Below, piece by piece: positions 51,960 through 61,185 of a stretch of DNA of 64,000 nt; position 1 is the stretch's first letter, and each line of letters begins with the position of its first letter. Below the pieces are notes generated by a model. It was not told the origin of the DNA and did not search any database. It saw nothing but the letters and a program-made list of their open reading frames with translations. A program made the position numbers and the translations under genes. This stretch comes from an uncultured Dehalococcoidia bacterium. GTDB lineage: Bacteria; Chloroflexota; Dehalococcoidia; Lucifugimonadales; UBA3495. Location: positions 1,467,936 to 1,531,935 of the forward strand of contig OY282565.1 in NCBI GenBank assembly GCA_958296445.1. Direction: 5' to 3'.

Positions 51960-53395
51960 AGGGCGCTCCCGGCGCGGGCCGCCGCGCCATTATGGAATTT
52001 GGCGCCGTTGCTGTGGCCGTTGCGCCAGGAAGCGAGTTCGTCCCAATTGGACGCGCGGAGGAAGTCGGCCCAGCGGGAATAGAAGCCGCGCTGGTTCTGC
52101 TCGGCGGCCTTGGCTACGGTGACGTTTCGCACCAGTCCGGGCAGCTCCAGCCCGTCGGCGTCGAAGGACGGGGCGTCGTGGCCCATACCCATCTGGTAGT
52201 TGTAGGGGTAGCGGCGGGCGATGGCGCCCCGGCTGGCGTTGTGGGCGTAGTTCCAGTTCTCCATATCGTCCTGCTCGGTGAGGCCGGCGGGGCCGGAATA
52301 GCTGATGTAATACTTGCGCAGAAATTCTTTGACTTCGGCGGGGGCGTTCTTGTCAACTAGGAACCAGCGCCAAGCCTCGTGGCTTTCCGGGCTGCGCGGG
52401 TGCCAGACGGCGATGGTGCGGGGCTGGCGGGGCAGGTAGGAAAAGTTGGGAAAGACGGTGCCGGGCCCGGGAATGAACCGCGACCATTTGCCGTAGTTTT
52501 TGCGCCGCTCGTTTTCGCAGTGGGCGAAGTAGTCCGACACTATCTTGGAGTGCTGGTAGGACGGGATAGGCCCATCGTTGGGCCGCAGGAAGCTGATGGT
52601 GCCGTGGCCGCGCTCGGGGAAGGAGAAATCTAGGGCGGTGGCCCCTACCCGCTCTTGGGTGTCGCGCCGCCCGCTGCCGGAGGGGCCGGCGCCAACCAGG
52701 TCAACGGAGCGGTGGCTGATGTTGTGGTATCGGTCGCCGACGAAGTTCTCCGAGGGGAATTTCCAGTTGCAGGGGATGACCCATTTCTCGATGCCGCCGA
52801 AAACCTCGGTTTCGCCGCCGGCGCCGTCCCAGGTGTCCAGCAGGAAGTCCAGATAGGTGCGGTAGCCGCCCAAGTATTCCTCAAAGGATGGGGCGTCCTT
52901 GTCCCAAGTGGCCCAGACGGTGCCTTTGTAGTTGCGGAGCTGCGGCACTTCGATGAGGCCCCACTGCGACTTGTCCAGTTCGCCCTTGTAGGCGTCCTTG
53001 AAGTAGGGGACGCCGGCCAGCTTGCCGTCGGTGGCGAAACTCCAGCCGTGGTAGGGGCAACTGAAGACCGGGGTGTTGCCCTCGTCGTAGCGGCAGACTT
53101 TCATTCCGCGGTGGGTGCAGGAGTTGAGGAAGACGTGGATTTGGCTTTCGCGGTCGCGGCAGAGGATGACGGATTCCTCGCCCATACAGGAAACGAAGAA
53201 GTCGCCGGGTTTGGGGATTTGGGATTCGTGGCCGACGAAGAGCCAGGCGCGGGCGAAAAGCTGTTCCTGCTCTTGGGCGTAGATGTCCTCGTTGACGAAA
53301 ATCTCGCGGCTGACCGTGCCGGAGGCCAAGTCCACCATATCGGCTATGGAGTGGCCGTTAGCCCGATGGCTGCCGTTGGCGTGGCTGTTGCTCAT
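51956..53395 (-). CDS. Ring-hydroxylating dioxygenase, alpha subunit 1
   Basis: This 479-residue catalytic subunit adds O2 to an aromatic ring. The Rieske [2Fe-2S] ligands are C93 and H95 (CTHRG) and C113 and H116 (CPYHGW). The mononuclear iron site is provided by the histidines in DRYHNISHRSVD and an aspartate in EQDDMENW. ATG 53395 follows a GGGGGAC site. The Rieske half is almost identical in DNA to that of the second alpha gene (56496-57809). The aromatic substrate is unknown. No ferredoxin or reductase is adjacent. Confidence 0.92.
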   Translation of the reverse strand: MSNSHANGSHRANGHSIADMVDLASGTVSREIFVNEDIYAQEQEQLFARAWLFVGHESQIPKPGDFFVSCMGEESVILCRDRESQIHVFLNSCTHRGMKVCRYDEGNTPVFSCPYHGWSFATDGKLAGVPYFKDAYKGELDKSQWGLIEVPQLRNYKGTVWATWDKDAPSFEEYLGGYRTYLDFLLDTWDGAGGETEVFGGIEKWVIPCNWKFPSENFVGDRYHNISHRSVDLVGAGPSGSGRRDTQERVGATALDFSFPERGHGTISFLRPNDGPIPSYQHSKIVSDYFAHCENERRKNYGKWSRFIPGPGTVFPNFSYLPRQPRTIAVWHPRSPESHEAWRWFLVDKNAPAEVKEFLRKYYISYSGPAGLTEQDDMENWNYAHNASRGAIARRYPYNYQMGMGHDAPSFDADGLELPGLVRNVTVAKAAEQNQRGFYSRWADFLRASNWDELASWRNGHSNGAKFHNGAAARAGSAL

Positions 53396-53501
53396 TTGCG
53401 TCCCCCTGTGGGTTCACGAGTTGGTTTAATATCATTCGACTGTATTCGCGCGACTGTATCCGCGCCCGGGGTGTTTGCCCTGAGCTTGCCGGAAGGATGG
53501 G

Positions 53502-54386
53502 TTAATCTCGGCCTTTCCCTCGCAGTTCGGCGCCGGCCAACTGCTCTAGGATGCGGGCTACCGAGGGGAAGCCGTCTTGCCCCATTCCTTGGGTTTGGGC
53601 CCGTTGGAACATATCGTCGGCTATGGCGCCGATGGAGGCGGGGGCCTGGGCTTCGCGGGCCAGTTCGCAGGCTAGGTGGATGTCTTTCGCCACGATGTCT
53701 AGGGTGCCGTTGGAGGCGAAGCTGCGGTCGAGGATGGCGTCGGCGGCGCGGTTCAGCACGCTGCTGGAACCGGCACTGACCGGGATGATTTTCGCCAGTA
53801 TGTCCAGGTCTATGCCTGCCTTGGCGCCGATGAGCATACCCTCAAGCCCGGCGATAAAGGCGCAGTAGCCCAGATATTGCGTTACCAGCTTGGCGATGCA
53901 GCCCGAGGCGGTTTCGCCGACGTAGAACACGTCGCGGCCCATACACTCCAGTAGCGGGCGGTGTTTCTCGAAAACCGCCGGGTCGCCGCCAACCATCATA
54001 GTCATTGCGGGCGGGCGTCCGCTTACCGGGGAGTCCAGCATTTCCACGCCGCGCTGCTGGCAGACTTGGGCCAGCCGCCGGATTAGCGACGGGGCGTTGG
54101 TGGTGGTGTCGATCCAGGCGCCGCCGGGGGGCAGCCCGGCTAGGATGCCGGTTTCGGGGCCGGTGACTACCTGCTCGGCTTCGGCCGGGCCGGGCAGCGA
54201 GGTGAACACCACGCCGGCCGCCTCGGCAACCGCCCGCGGGCTGTCGGCCCAGTGGGCGCCCAGCTCGCACAGGTTGGTGGTTGCCTCACGGCGCACGTCG
54301 TACACGGTCACATCGTGGCCCGCGTCCAGCAGGCACCGGGCCATGGGGTTGCCCATTGTGCCGGTGCCGATGTATCCGACTTTCAT
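53502..54386 (-). CDS. 3-hydroxyisobutyrate dehydrogenase-family NAD(P) reductase
   Basis: This 294-residue protein has the Rossmann motif GTGTMGNPMAR at residues 7-17, the substrate loop SPVSGRPPAMTMMVGG and the catalytic lysine in GCIAKLVTQYLGY. The family covers 3-hydroxyisobutyrate, tartronate-semialdehyde and succinate-semialdehyde reduction. One might expect SGG in the SPVSGG loop; here it is SGR. ATG 54386 follows GGAGTAG. It may act in the same aromatic pathway, but the substrate cannot be assigned. Confidence 0.87.
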   Translation of the reverse strand: MKVGYIGTGTMGNPMARCLLDAGHDVTVYDVRREATTNLCELGAHWADSPRAVAEAAGVVFTSLPGPAEAEQVVTGPETGILAGLPPGGAWIDTTTNAPSLIRRLAQVCQQRGVEMLDSPVSGRPPAMTMMVGGDPAVFEKHRPLLECMGRDVFYVGETASGCIAKLVTQYLGYCAFIAGLEGMLIGAKAGIDLDILAKIIPVSAGSSSVLNRAADAILDRSFASNGTLDIVAKDIHLACELAREAQAPASIGAIADDMFQRAQTQGMGQDGFPSVARILEQLAGAELRGKGRD

Positions 54387-54389
54387 TTG

Positions 54390-54941
54390 CTACTCCGCAG
54401 GGGTGGCGTCGTTGCGGGGGTTGCCCGCAGTGTGTTTCAGGGAGAATCCTACCGGGGAAGTGTCACCGATTTGCAATTCGCGGTTGCCGGTGAGGGCCGT
54501 CAGGCGGCGGAGTTGCCGGTTGGATGTGATGGTATACGGGCGCGGGGATGTCTGCTGCAAATTTTCCAGCGACGCCAAGGCTTCCTCGGCGAATGCTATA
54601 GTCTCGCTCATTTCGTCGAAGGTTCTCTGGTTTTCGTAGAAGTTCCGGTGTCCGTTGTGTACCACGTCGGATATGGCATCGCCGAGTTCGGTATCTTGGA
54701 GCTCGGATACAATTTGGCGGCCTATATGCTCGATTAGTTGGTGATTTCCGTGATTCCAGCCCCTTTGTTCGCCGATGGCTTTCAGGTTTTGGGCGATGGC
54801 GCCCCAAGCCTTTTCGCCGGCTTGGAGGCGATCGCCCTTTTGCAGGTAGCAGCGGGCTTGCCGGATGAACCGTTGACCTATGGCGTGGCGATCATCGGGG
54901 CTTTGGAGTCCGGGTTCGGGCAACGGCGGGAGTGTGGTCAT
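54390..54941 (-). CDS. PaREP1-like helical protein, tandem copy 1
   Basis: The first 100 residues of this 183-residue protein resemble the PaREP1 domain (FIRQARCYLQKGDRLQAGEKAWGAIAQNL), a helical family of unknown function. The C-terminal 60 residues (LRRLTALTGNRELQIGDTSP) form a separate tail shared with copy 2. It starts one base after copy 2's stop. It has no obvious catalytic motif. The resemblance is by pattern, not by a search. Confidence 0.55.
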   Translation of the reverse strand: MTTLPPLPEPGLQSPDDRHAIGQRFIRQARCYLQKGDRLQAGEKAWGAIAQNLKAIGEQRGWNHGNHQLIEHIGRQIVSELQDTELGDAISDVVHNGHRNFYENQRTFDEMSETIAFAEEALASLENLQQTSPRPYTITSNRQLRRLTALTGNRELQIGDTSPVGFSLKHTAGNPRNDATPAE

Positions 54942-55505
54942 CTATGACTCCGTAGCGGTATCGGCGTTGCCGGGGTTGCCCTCGCCGCCCGCAGTGTGTT
55001 TCAGGGAGAATCCTACCGGGGAAGTGTCGCCGATTTGCAATTCGCGGTTGCCGGTGAGCGCCGTCAGGCGGCGGAGTTGCCGGTTGGATGTGATGGTGAA
55101 CGGGCGCGGGGGCGTTTGCTGTAAGGTTTCCAGCCCTTCAAGCGCTTCCTCAGCTAATTCTATGGTTTCCCGCATCTCGTCAATGCTGCGATAGTTTTCG
55201 TAGAAATTCCGGTGTCCGTTATGGAATACATCGGAAAGTGCGTTGCTGAGTTCCCCGTCTCCGAATTCGGACACGATTTGGCGGCCTATGTGTTCGATTT
55301 GTTGATGGCTGCCGTGATCCCAGCCGCGCAGTTCGCCGATGGCTTTCAGGTTGTGGGCGATGGCGCCCCAAGCCTTTTCGCCGGCTTGGAGGCGATCGCC
55401 CTGTTCCAGGTAGCCGCGGGCTTGTTGGATGAACCGCCGGGCTATGGCGCGGCGGTCATCGGGGCTTTGGAGTCCGGGTTCTGGCAGCGGCGGGAGTGCG
55501 GTCAT
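54942..55505 (-). CDS. PaREP1-like helical protein, tandem copy 2
   Basis: This 187-residue paralogue is immediately upstream of copy 1. The C-terminal DNA (54985-55110 compared with 54430-54545) is almost identical, while the middle differs more. Both carry the PaREP1-like repeat-helix start (FIQQARGYLEQGDRLQAGEKAWGAIAHNL). Both genes interrupt the series of aromatic-catabolism genes. Confidence 0.55.
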   Translation of the reverse strand: MTALPPLPEPGLQSPDDRRAIARRFIQQARGYLEQGDRLQAGEKAWGAIAHNLKAIGELRGWDHGSHQQIEHIGRQIVSEFGDGELSNALSDVFHNGHRNFYENYRSIDEMRETIELAEEALEGLETLQQTPPRPFTITSNRQLRRLTALTGNRELQIGDTSPVGFSLKHTAGGEGNPGNADTATES

Positions 55506-55537
55506 CTATCGACTCCGTGCTGTTTCGGGCTTTGGCC

Positions 55538-56410
55538 CTAGCTGGCGGCGGCGGGCTGGGGGACGGGGCGATGGCCCCAGATGCTGCCCTTTTCGTGGCG
55601 CACTACCTGCCAGGTGGCGTCGTCCACGGTGCGGGCGCCCCAGCCGTATTCCACGTCGAAGCCCGAGGGGGTTTTCATATAGAAGGACGTCATGTGGTCG
55701 TTGGTGTGGCGGCCTAGACCGCGGGTGACCCGCCGCTCCGAGTCCAGAACCAGGTCGTAGGTGGAGCCTACGTCGTTCATATTCTGGGTTTGGAGCATAA
55801 AGTGGTTGAGCTTTTTGGGGGCTTTGCCCTCGATGAGCGCTAGGGTGTGGTGGCGGGGGTTGCAGTGGAAGAAAACTAGGTTGCGGATGTAGTCGCTGAT
55901 TTTCATTCCCAGCACGTCGCGGTAGAAGGCTACGGCGCGGTCCAGGTTTTCGACGTGATAGACCACGTGGCCTAGGCCCTGCTCGCCGGTGACGAAGCCG
56001 GTGATGGGGCGGGGGGAGTTGAAGGGGTTGTCGAAGCTGACGGGGGGGCCGTAGTAGACCTCGGTGGGGGTGCCTTCGGGATCCTCGAACTTTATCAGGC
56101 CCTCGACCTTGCGCTCTTTGGCCTCGGCGGGGGTGCCGTCGGAAACTTCGATGCCGGCTTGGCGGAGCTGCTCGGCCATTGCTTTCAGGGCGGCCTGGTC
56201 GGTGACCTGGAAGCCGACGAACTCCACGTCGTCCTTGCCGGTGGGGCTGACGATGAAGCGGTGGGCGTATTCGTCCATCCGCATAGTTAGGGTTCCGTCG
56301 GAGGCGACGCCGTTGGATTGCAGGCCCAGCACTTCGGTGCCGAAGTGTTCCCATTCCTCGATGTTGCTGACGCTGATGCCGATGTAGCCCAATTGGGTGA
56401 CGCTGGACAT
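55538..56410 (-). CDS. Extradiol ring-cleavage dioxygenase, VOC (type I) class
   Basis: This 290-residue protein resembles 2,3-dihydroxybiphenyl/catechol 2,3-dioxygenases. It has two betaalphabetabetabeta halves; Fe(II) ligands are predicted at H148 (GLGHVVYH), H203 (LNHFMLQ) and E254 (FDVEYGWG). A conserved tyrosine-bearing strand region near NDHMTSFYMKTPSGFDVEYG is present. It would cleave the catechol made by the RHO and a dihydrodiol dehydrogenase (not in view). ATG 56410 follows AGGAGTAAG. Confidence 0.9.
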   Translation of the reverse strand: MSSVTQLGYIGISVSNIEEWEHFGTEVLGLQSNGVASDGTLTMRMDEYAHRFIVSPTGKDDVEFVGFQVTDQAALKAMAEQLRQAGIEVSDGTPAEAKERKVEGLIKFEDPEGTPTEVYYGPPVSFDNPFNSPRPITGFVTGEQGLGHVVYHVENLDRAVAFYRDVLGMKISDYIRNLVFFHCNPRHHTLALIEGKAPKKLNHFMLQTQNMNDVGSTYDLVLDSERRVTRGLGRHTNDHMTSFYMKTPSGFDVEYGWGARTVDDATWQVVRHEKGSIWGHRPVPQPAAAS

Positions 56411-56450
56411 AATGCTTACTCCTGCATGGGTGTTTGGTTGTTTTGGTTGG

Positions 56451-56493
56451 GGGGGACGCCCCCACCCCAGCCCTCCCCCGGAGGGGGAGGGGG
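56451..56493. repeat. Family 3 repeat
   Basis: A copy of the GGGGGACGCCCCCACCC element in the 85-base gap between the VOC dioxygenase and the second RHO alpha. Confidence 0.85.
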
Positions 56494-56495
56494 TT

Positions 56496-57809
56496 TTATT
56501 TGGCGTCCATCATTGATAGCCAGCCGGCGTAGAAGCCGCGGGCGTTTTGTTCGCTGATGCGCTCGGTGATTACGCCGGGGAGGCCGGTGTCGTTTACTAG
56601 GTGGCCTAGGCCCATTTGGTAGTTGTAGGGTTTGCGGCGGGCGATGGTTCCGCGGCTGGCCTTGTGGGCGTAGTTCCAGTTTTCCATATCGTCCTGCTCG
56701 GTCATACCGCCGGGGCCGGAGTAGCGGATATAGTAGTGGCGCAGCACGTCCTTGACTTCCTCGGGGGTGTCCTTGTCAATGAGGAACCAGCGCCAGGCCT
56801 CGGTCATACCGGGGCCGCGGGGGTGCCAGACGGCGATGGAGCGGGGCTGGCGGGCTAGGTAGGACATATTGGGAAAGACGGTGCCTACCACGCCCAGAAT
56901 GTTGGTTTTGCCGTCCAGTTTGCGGCGGCGCTCGGATTCCATATAGCGGAAATACTGCTCGACGTCGGCGGTGTTCTGGTAGGTGGCTATTTGGGGGGTG
57001 TCGGGGGGCATCAGTTCGACGACGGCGGCGTGGCCCCGGTTGGGGAAGCAGGCGTTGATGCGGCGGCCGGCGCGGTATTCGGCGTCGTCGCGGCGGCCTT
57101 GCCCGCTGGGGCCGATGCCGACCATATCCACGGAGCGGTGGCTGATGTTGTGGTAGCCGTCGCCGGCGAAATTTTCGGCGGCGAATTTCCAGTTGTTGGG
57201 CATAGTCCACTTCTGGACGCCGCCCAAGATTTCCGAGCCGCCCGGGCTGCCGTCGCGCCCGTCCATCAGCAGGTCGAGGTAGAGGGTCATATCGCCTAGG
57301 TAGTCTAGGAAAGACGGGCCGCTTTTGTCCCATGTGGCCCAGATGCCGTCCTTGTAGTTGTGCATTCGCGGCACTTCGATTAGGCCCCACTGGGACTTGT
57401 CGAGTTCGCCCTTGTAGGCGTCCTTGAAGTAGGGGACGCCGGCCAGCTTGCCGTCGGTGGCGAAGCTCCAGCCGTGGTAGGGGCAACTGAAGACCGGGGT
57501 GTTGCCTTCGTCGTAGCGGCAGACTTTCATTCCGCGGTGGGTGCAGGAGTTGAGGAAGACGTGGATTTGGCTTTCGCGGTCGCGGCAGAGGATGACGGAT
57601 TCCTCGCCCATACTGGAGACGAAGTAGTCGCCGGGTTTGGGGATTTGGGATTCGTGGCCGACGAAGAGCCAGGCGCGGGCGAAGACTTGTTCCTGCTCTT
57701 GGGCGTAGATGTCTTGGTTGACGAAGATTTCGCGGCTGATGGCGCCGCGGTCTAGGTCAACGATGTTTCCTATGGGGCTGGCGATGGTTCGTTCAGTGCC
57801 GGTTGCCAT
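56496..57809 (-). CDS. Ring-hydroxylating dioxygenase, alpha subunit 2
   Basis: This 437-residue paralogue of the alpha subunit at 51956-53395 has Rieske ligands C89, H91, C109 and H112, mononuclear iron histidines in GDGYHNISHRSVD and an aspartate in EQDDMENW. ATG 57809 follows GGGAGCG. The longer upstream frame is not supported by homology. No beta subunit is adjacent; it may share the partner of alpha 1 or work alone. The Rieske half shows recent sequence exchange with alpha 1. Confidence 0.9.
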   Translation of the reverse strand: MATGTERTIASPIGNIVDLDRGAISREIFVNQDIYAQEQEQVFARAWLFVGHESQIPKPGDYFVSSMGEESVILCRDRESQIHVFLNSCTHRGMKVCRYDEGNTPVFSCPYHGWSFATDGKLAGVPYFKDAYKGELDKSQWGLIEVPRMHNYKDGIWATWDKSGPSFLDYLGDMTLYLDLLMDGRDGSPGGSEILGGVQKWTMPNNWKFAAENFAGDGYHNISHRSVDMVGIGPSGQGRRDDAEYRAGRRINACFPNRGHAAVVELMPPDTPQIATYQNTADVEQYFRYMESERRRKLDGKTNILGVVGTVFPNMSYLARQPRSIAVWHPRGPGMTEAWRWFLIDKDTPEEVKDVLRHYYIRYSGPGGMTEQDDMENWNYAHKASRGTIARRKPYNYQMGLGHLVNDTGLPGVITERISEQNARGFYAGWLSMMDAK

Positions 57810-57960
57810 AAAGACACGCTCCCGGGTGCGGCTGCGGTTGGGGGACATTATACACGAGGGGGCGGCGGGTTTCGACTGCGCGGCCCAAGCCGCCGGTTGC
57901 GCGGCTGCCCGATTTTGCGCTAGTATCCCGCACAATCCATAGCTGTGGCAGGCGGCAATT

Positions 57961-60900
57961 ATGCAGAGGTTCGATGTTACCGGAGAGCCGCATTGGGATT
58001 TAGCCCGGGAAGGCATTGCGCGGTTGAGGATGCTGCCGGATTCCGTTGCCGAATCGGAAGTTGAATCGCATTTGCGCTCCATCCTGTCTCACCTGTTCCC
58101 CGGCCTGCGATACCCGGACATAGCGACGCAATACCCCTCCGGGGACGGGCCGATAGACGTTTACTGCCGCAACGTAGTTTTTGAAACCAAGCGTCAGGGC
58201 AAGAAGGACGATGCCCGAATCAAGCCTGACGGCTCTACCGAAACCCCGGAAGAGCAGGCCGTTCGATACCTTGACGCCTTGACCAGACAACGGGCTTTGT
58301 TTGACTCCGGCGGCATCATCTGGCGGGCTTGTGTCACCGACGGCAAGGAATGGAGCTTCTATAATTATAACCCCGACTTCGATTCGCCATCGGCCCAGCG
58401 TCTCACTTCGGATAAAGAACTTCGGCTTGACGCTCCTGAAAGGGACGAAGAGCTTTTAGGGTATTTGTATCAGTTTGTTGATCGCACTACGAAACTGGCC
58501 CCGCCCACTGACAACGAGATATGGGTGGAAAATCTGGCCGGGCAGTATATCGCTCTGGCTGCCGGTTGCGATCAGTCTGCGGCCTATGACGTGAAAAGGG
58601 CGCTATGGCGCGACGTGTTGCGAGGGGCTTACCTTACCCCGCCCGGCGACAGCGCCGCCGAGCGTGACCTGTTCGCTCGCCACACTATGCTGGTAGTCGT
58701 TGCCCGCGCGGTGGCGGAAACCATTCGCCCGGCGGAGCAGCAACCCGGCGGCCGGGAAATTCGTCAAATCGTGCTCACCGAAGGCTTTGCCGCTTGGGTA
58801 CTGGATGCCGCAGACGCGGACGGGGAAGCCCTGCTGAACGACACGGTTACGGAAATTGACCGCTATGAATGGCGGGCACAAAACCGGGATGCGCTGAAAG
58901 ACCTGTATCACGCCGTCATTCCCCGCAACATCCGCCACGATTTCGGCGAATACTACACCCCCGACTGGCTGGCCCGCGCCGTGTGTGAAGAAGTGATGGA
59001 TGCGGAATGGCGGCGGGAAGTTATCGAGATGGCCGTAGCCGGCCAATCGCAAGGCCCGGCAGTGCTGGATCCTTCCTGCGGCTCCGGCACCTTTTTGTAT
59101 CACGCTACCCAACTGTTGCTGGAGGACGCCCGAAAGCACCCGGAGCTGGCAAACAGCCCGCAAGCCCAAGTCGAAATCGTCAACGCTTTGGTTGCCGGGA
59201 TTGATTTGCACCCGGTAGCCGTTGAATTGGCGAAAACCACAAAAATTTTGGCGTTTTCGGACTTGGCGGTTTATGCCAGCTCCCAAGACACAGCCGAAGT
59301 ATATCTTGGCGACAGCCTTCAATGGGAGACTCGCCGCAACCGCGCGTTGTTTGAACTCGGCGATTTGGTGGCCGTCCCCACCGACGACCCGGATGCCCCT
59401 TTGCGGCTGCCTCGAAATTTTCTGCTGTCAGACCATTTCCTGCCCCGTCTGCGGCAGATATTTGACTATGCTGGGCGTCCCGAGTATCCAAGTATTGAGG
59501 ATGACCTGGCAGCGGTGCTTGGCCTCAATACAGGCGCCGAGAGGACGGCTATCGTTGAAACTTACCGCCGGTTTCGCCAGTACATATCGGGAGGACGCAA
59601 CCACGTATGGCAATGGTATATCTCAAATTTGGTTCAGCCATACCGATTAACGCAACAGCCAGCGTCCCGGATGGTGGGCAATCCGCCTTGGGTGGTCTAC
59701 AACGCGATGACCGTTGAGCGGCAGGACGCCTTCCGGCAGCAGGCACAGGACCGTAAGCTATGGGCATCCGCCAATTTGGCGACGCAGAACGACATAGCGG
59801 CCACTTTTGCCGCTACCTGCGTTGATTATTACCTAAAGCCTGATGGCAAGTTTGGCTTTGTCCTGCCTTATGCCGCTCTAGAGGCCAGGCATTGGGAGGC
59901 TTTTCGCAGTGGGGTCTGGAGTTTACCGGAAACCTCGGGCCGCCAGCCAACGCTGATAGACCTCAGCAAAGGGGGTTGGGACTTGATGGGTCTCAATTCA
60001 CCTCCCTTCCCCCAAGCGAATTCGTCGGTGATTTTTGGAACGAAGCTAGGCGCTGGCCGTCGCCGCCTCCAGCTACAGGCAGTTCCATTGTCCGGTATTC
60101 AGGAAATTTCCAACAGCGAAAGGGTCAATCCTAAAATGCCATGGGATGAGGTTAGCCCCAAATTAACATTCACTCCCCGGCTGGCCCATCTCACTAAGTC
60201 CAGCGAAGCCTACGTCAATGCGTTTCGCAACGGAGCGACCCTTTTCCCTCAGCCGTTGGTGGTTTTCGAGCAGCCCCTCTCCAGAGCTTTGGGGAAAGTA
60301 TACTTCAGAACCAATACCGGCAGAGAGACATGGGCAGGTTCGTCGCGGAACGGCCAGGTTGAAGAAAGATTTGTAAAACCGGCGTTGTTTTCCCGTCTGT
60401 TGTTGCCTTTTGGCGCCACAGGCCAATCCCACATCATCGCGCCTTTCACACAAGATGGCCGCAGATTGGAAACCGGGCTTCCGCAAGGGGATGATGCGGC
60501 CGATTTCCGTTTGTATTGGGATAATGCCGACCGGGACTGGCGCAGGTTGAGCGGCCCTCGTCCGCCACATACATTGCTTGACCGAGTTGACTATCAGGGA
60601 AACTTGTCGTCGCAACTCGGCAAGCCGGAGCCCGGCAAAGTAGTTTATCAGCGTTCCGGCTCTTGGCTTACTTCCAGCGTGGTTCCGGCGCAGATTATTG
60701 CGGACGGGACGCTGAACTGGTACGCATCCGACGATGAAAACGAACTTCATTACTTGGCGGCAATTTTCAACGCCCCCGGCTTGGCAGAGTTCTTTAAGGA
60801 GTATTGCCGCGCCTCAGACCGCCACTTTCAGATGGGGCCGGTTGAGAATCTGCCCATTCCAAGGTTCGACCCCAAAAACGAACACCACGCCAACTTGGCG

Positions 60901-61083
60901 GCGCAGTCGGCGCTGGCCCATCAGCGGGTGACGGCGATGGTGGCGGAGCGGCAGGCAGGCAGACGGCGAATCAACCGCAACGATGTATTGCGCGACCGGG
61001 ATATGCAGCCCATCCTTGATAGCATTGACCAGTCGGCGCGAGCAATTCTGCCGGATTATTGTTCTGCGGCCGCCAACCTGTGA
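57961..61083 (+). CDS. Type IIG restriction-modification fusion enzyme
   Basis: This 1040-residue protein has an N-terminal nuclease-like segment (GPIDVYCRNVVFETKRQG, a PD-(D/E)xK-type D...ExK), then a helical linker and an adenine methyltransferase with motif I VLDPSCGSGTFLYHA and motif IV RMVGNPPWVVYN. The C-terminal third (about 780-1040) is the likely DNA-recognition domain, ending with DRHFQMGPVENLPIPRFD. One polypeptide would cut and methylate. There is no separate specificity gene, so I favour Type IIG over Type I. It divides the aromatic region. Confidence 0.82.
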   Translation: MQRFDVTGEPHWDLAREGIARLRMLPDSVAESEVESHLRSILSHLFPGLRYPDIATQYPSGDGPIDVYCRNVVFETKRQGKKDDARIKPDGSTETPEEQAVRYLDALTRQRALFDSGGIIWRACVTDGKEWSFYNYNPDFDSPSAQRLTSDKELRLDAPERDEELLGYLYQFVDRTTKLAPPTDNEIWVENLAGQYIALAAGCDQSAAYDVKRALWRDVLRGAYLTPPGDSAAERDLFARHTMLVVVARAVAETIRPAEQQPGGREIRQIVLTEGFAAWVLDAADADGEALLNDTVTEIDRYEWRAQNRDALKDLYHAVIPRNIRHDFGEYYTPDWLARAVCEEVMDAEWRREVIEMAVAGQSQGPAVLDPSCGSGTFLYHATQLLLEDARKHPELANSPQAQVEIVNALVAGIDLHPVAVELAKTTKILAFSDLAVYASSQDTAEVYLGDSLQWETRRNRALFELGDLVAVPTDDPDAPLRLPRNFLLSDHFLPRLRQIFDYAGRPEYPSIEDDLAAVLGLNTGAERTAIVETYRRFRQYISGGRNHVWQWYISNLVQPYRLTQQPASRMVGNPPWVVYNAMTVERQDAFRQQAQDRKLWASANLATQNDIAATFAATCVDYYLKPDGKFGFVLPYAALEARHWEAFRSGVWSLPETSGRQPTLIDLSKGGWDLMGLNSPPFPQANSSVIFGTKLGAGRRRLQLQAVPLSGIQEISNSERVNPKMPWDEVSPKLTFTPRLAHLTKSSEAYVNAFRNGATLFPQPLVVFEQPLSRALGKVYFRTNTGRETWAGSSRNGQVEERFVKPALFSRLLLPFGATGQSHIIAPFTQDGRRLETGLPQGDDAADFRLYWDNADRDWRRLSGPRPPHTLLDRVDYQGNLSSQLGKPEPGKVVYQRSGSWLTSSVVPAQIIADGTLNWYASDDENELHYLAAIFNAPGLAEFFKEYCRASDRHFQMGPVENLPIPRFDPKNEHHANLAAQSALAHQRVTAMVAERQAGRRRINRNDVLRDRDMQPILDSIDQSARAILPDYCSAAANL

Positions 61084-61084
61084 G

Positions 61085-61147
61085 AGCGCACGGCTGTGCG
61101 GCCCTACGGGACGCCCCCACCCTAGCCCTCCCCCGGAGGGGGAGGGA
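61085..61147. repeat. Family 2 and family 3 repeats in a convergent gap
   Basis: An altered family 2 palindrome (GCGCACGGCTGTGCGGCCC) directly abuts a family 3 element (ACGCCCCCACCC with GGAGGGGGAGGG), just after the restriction-modification gene. Confidence 0.8.
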
Positions 61148-61185
61148 AATCAGGGCCGGGCGTTTACCGGAAGGGAAGGGGAACG

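Noticed and set aside
52655..53779. 374-codon plus-strand frame opposite RHO alpha 1
   Set aside because: Composition follows the third positions of the minus-strand Rieske oxygenase gene; no motif.
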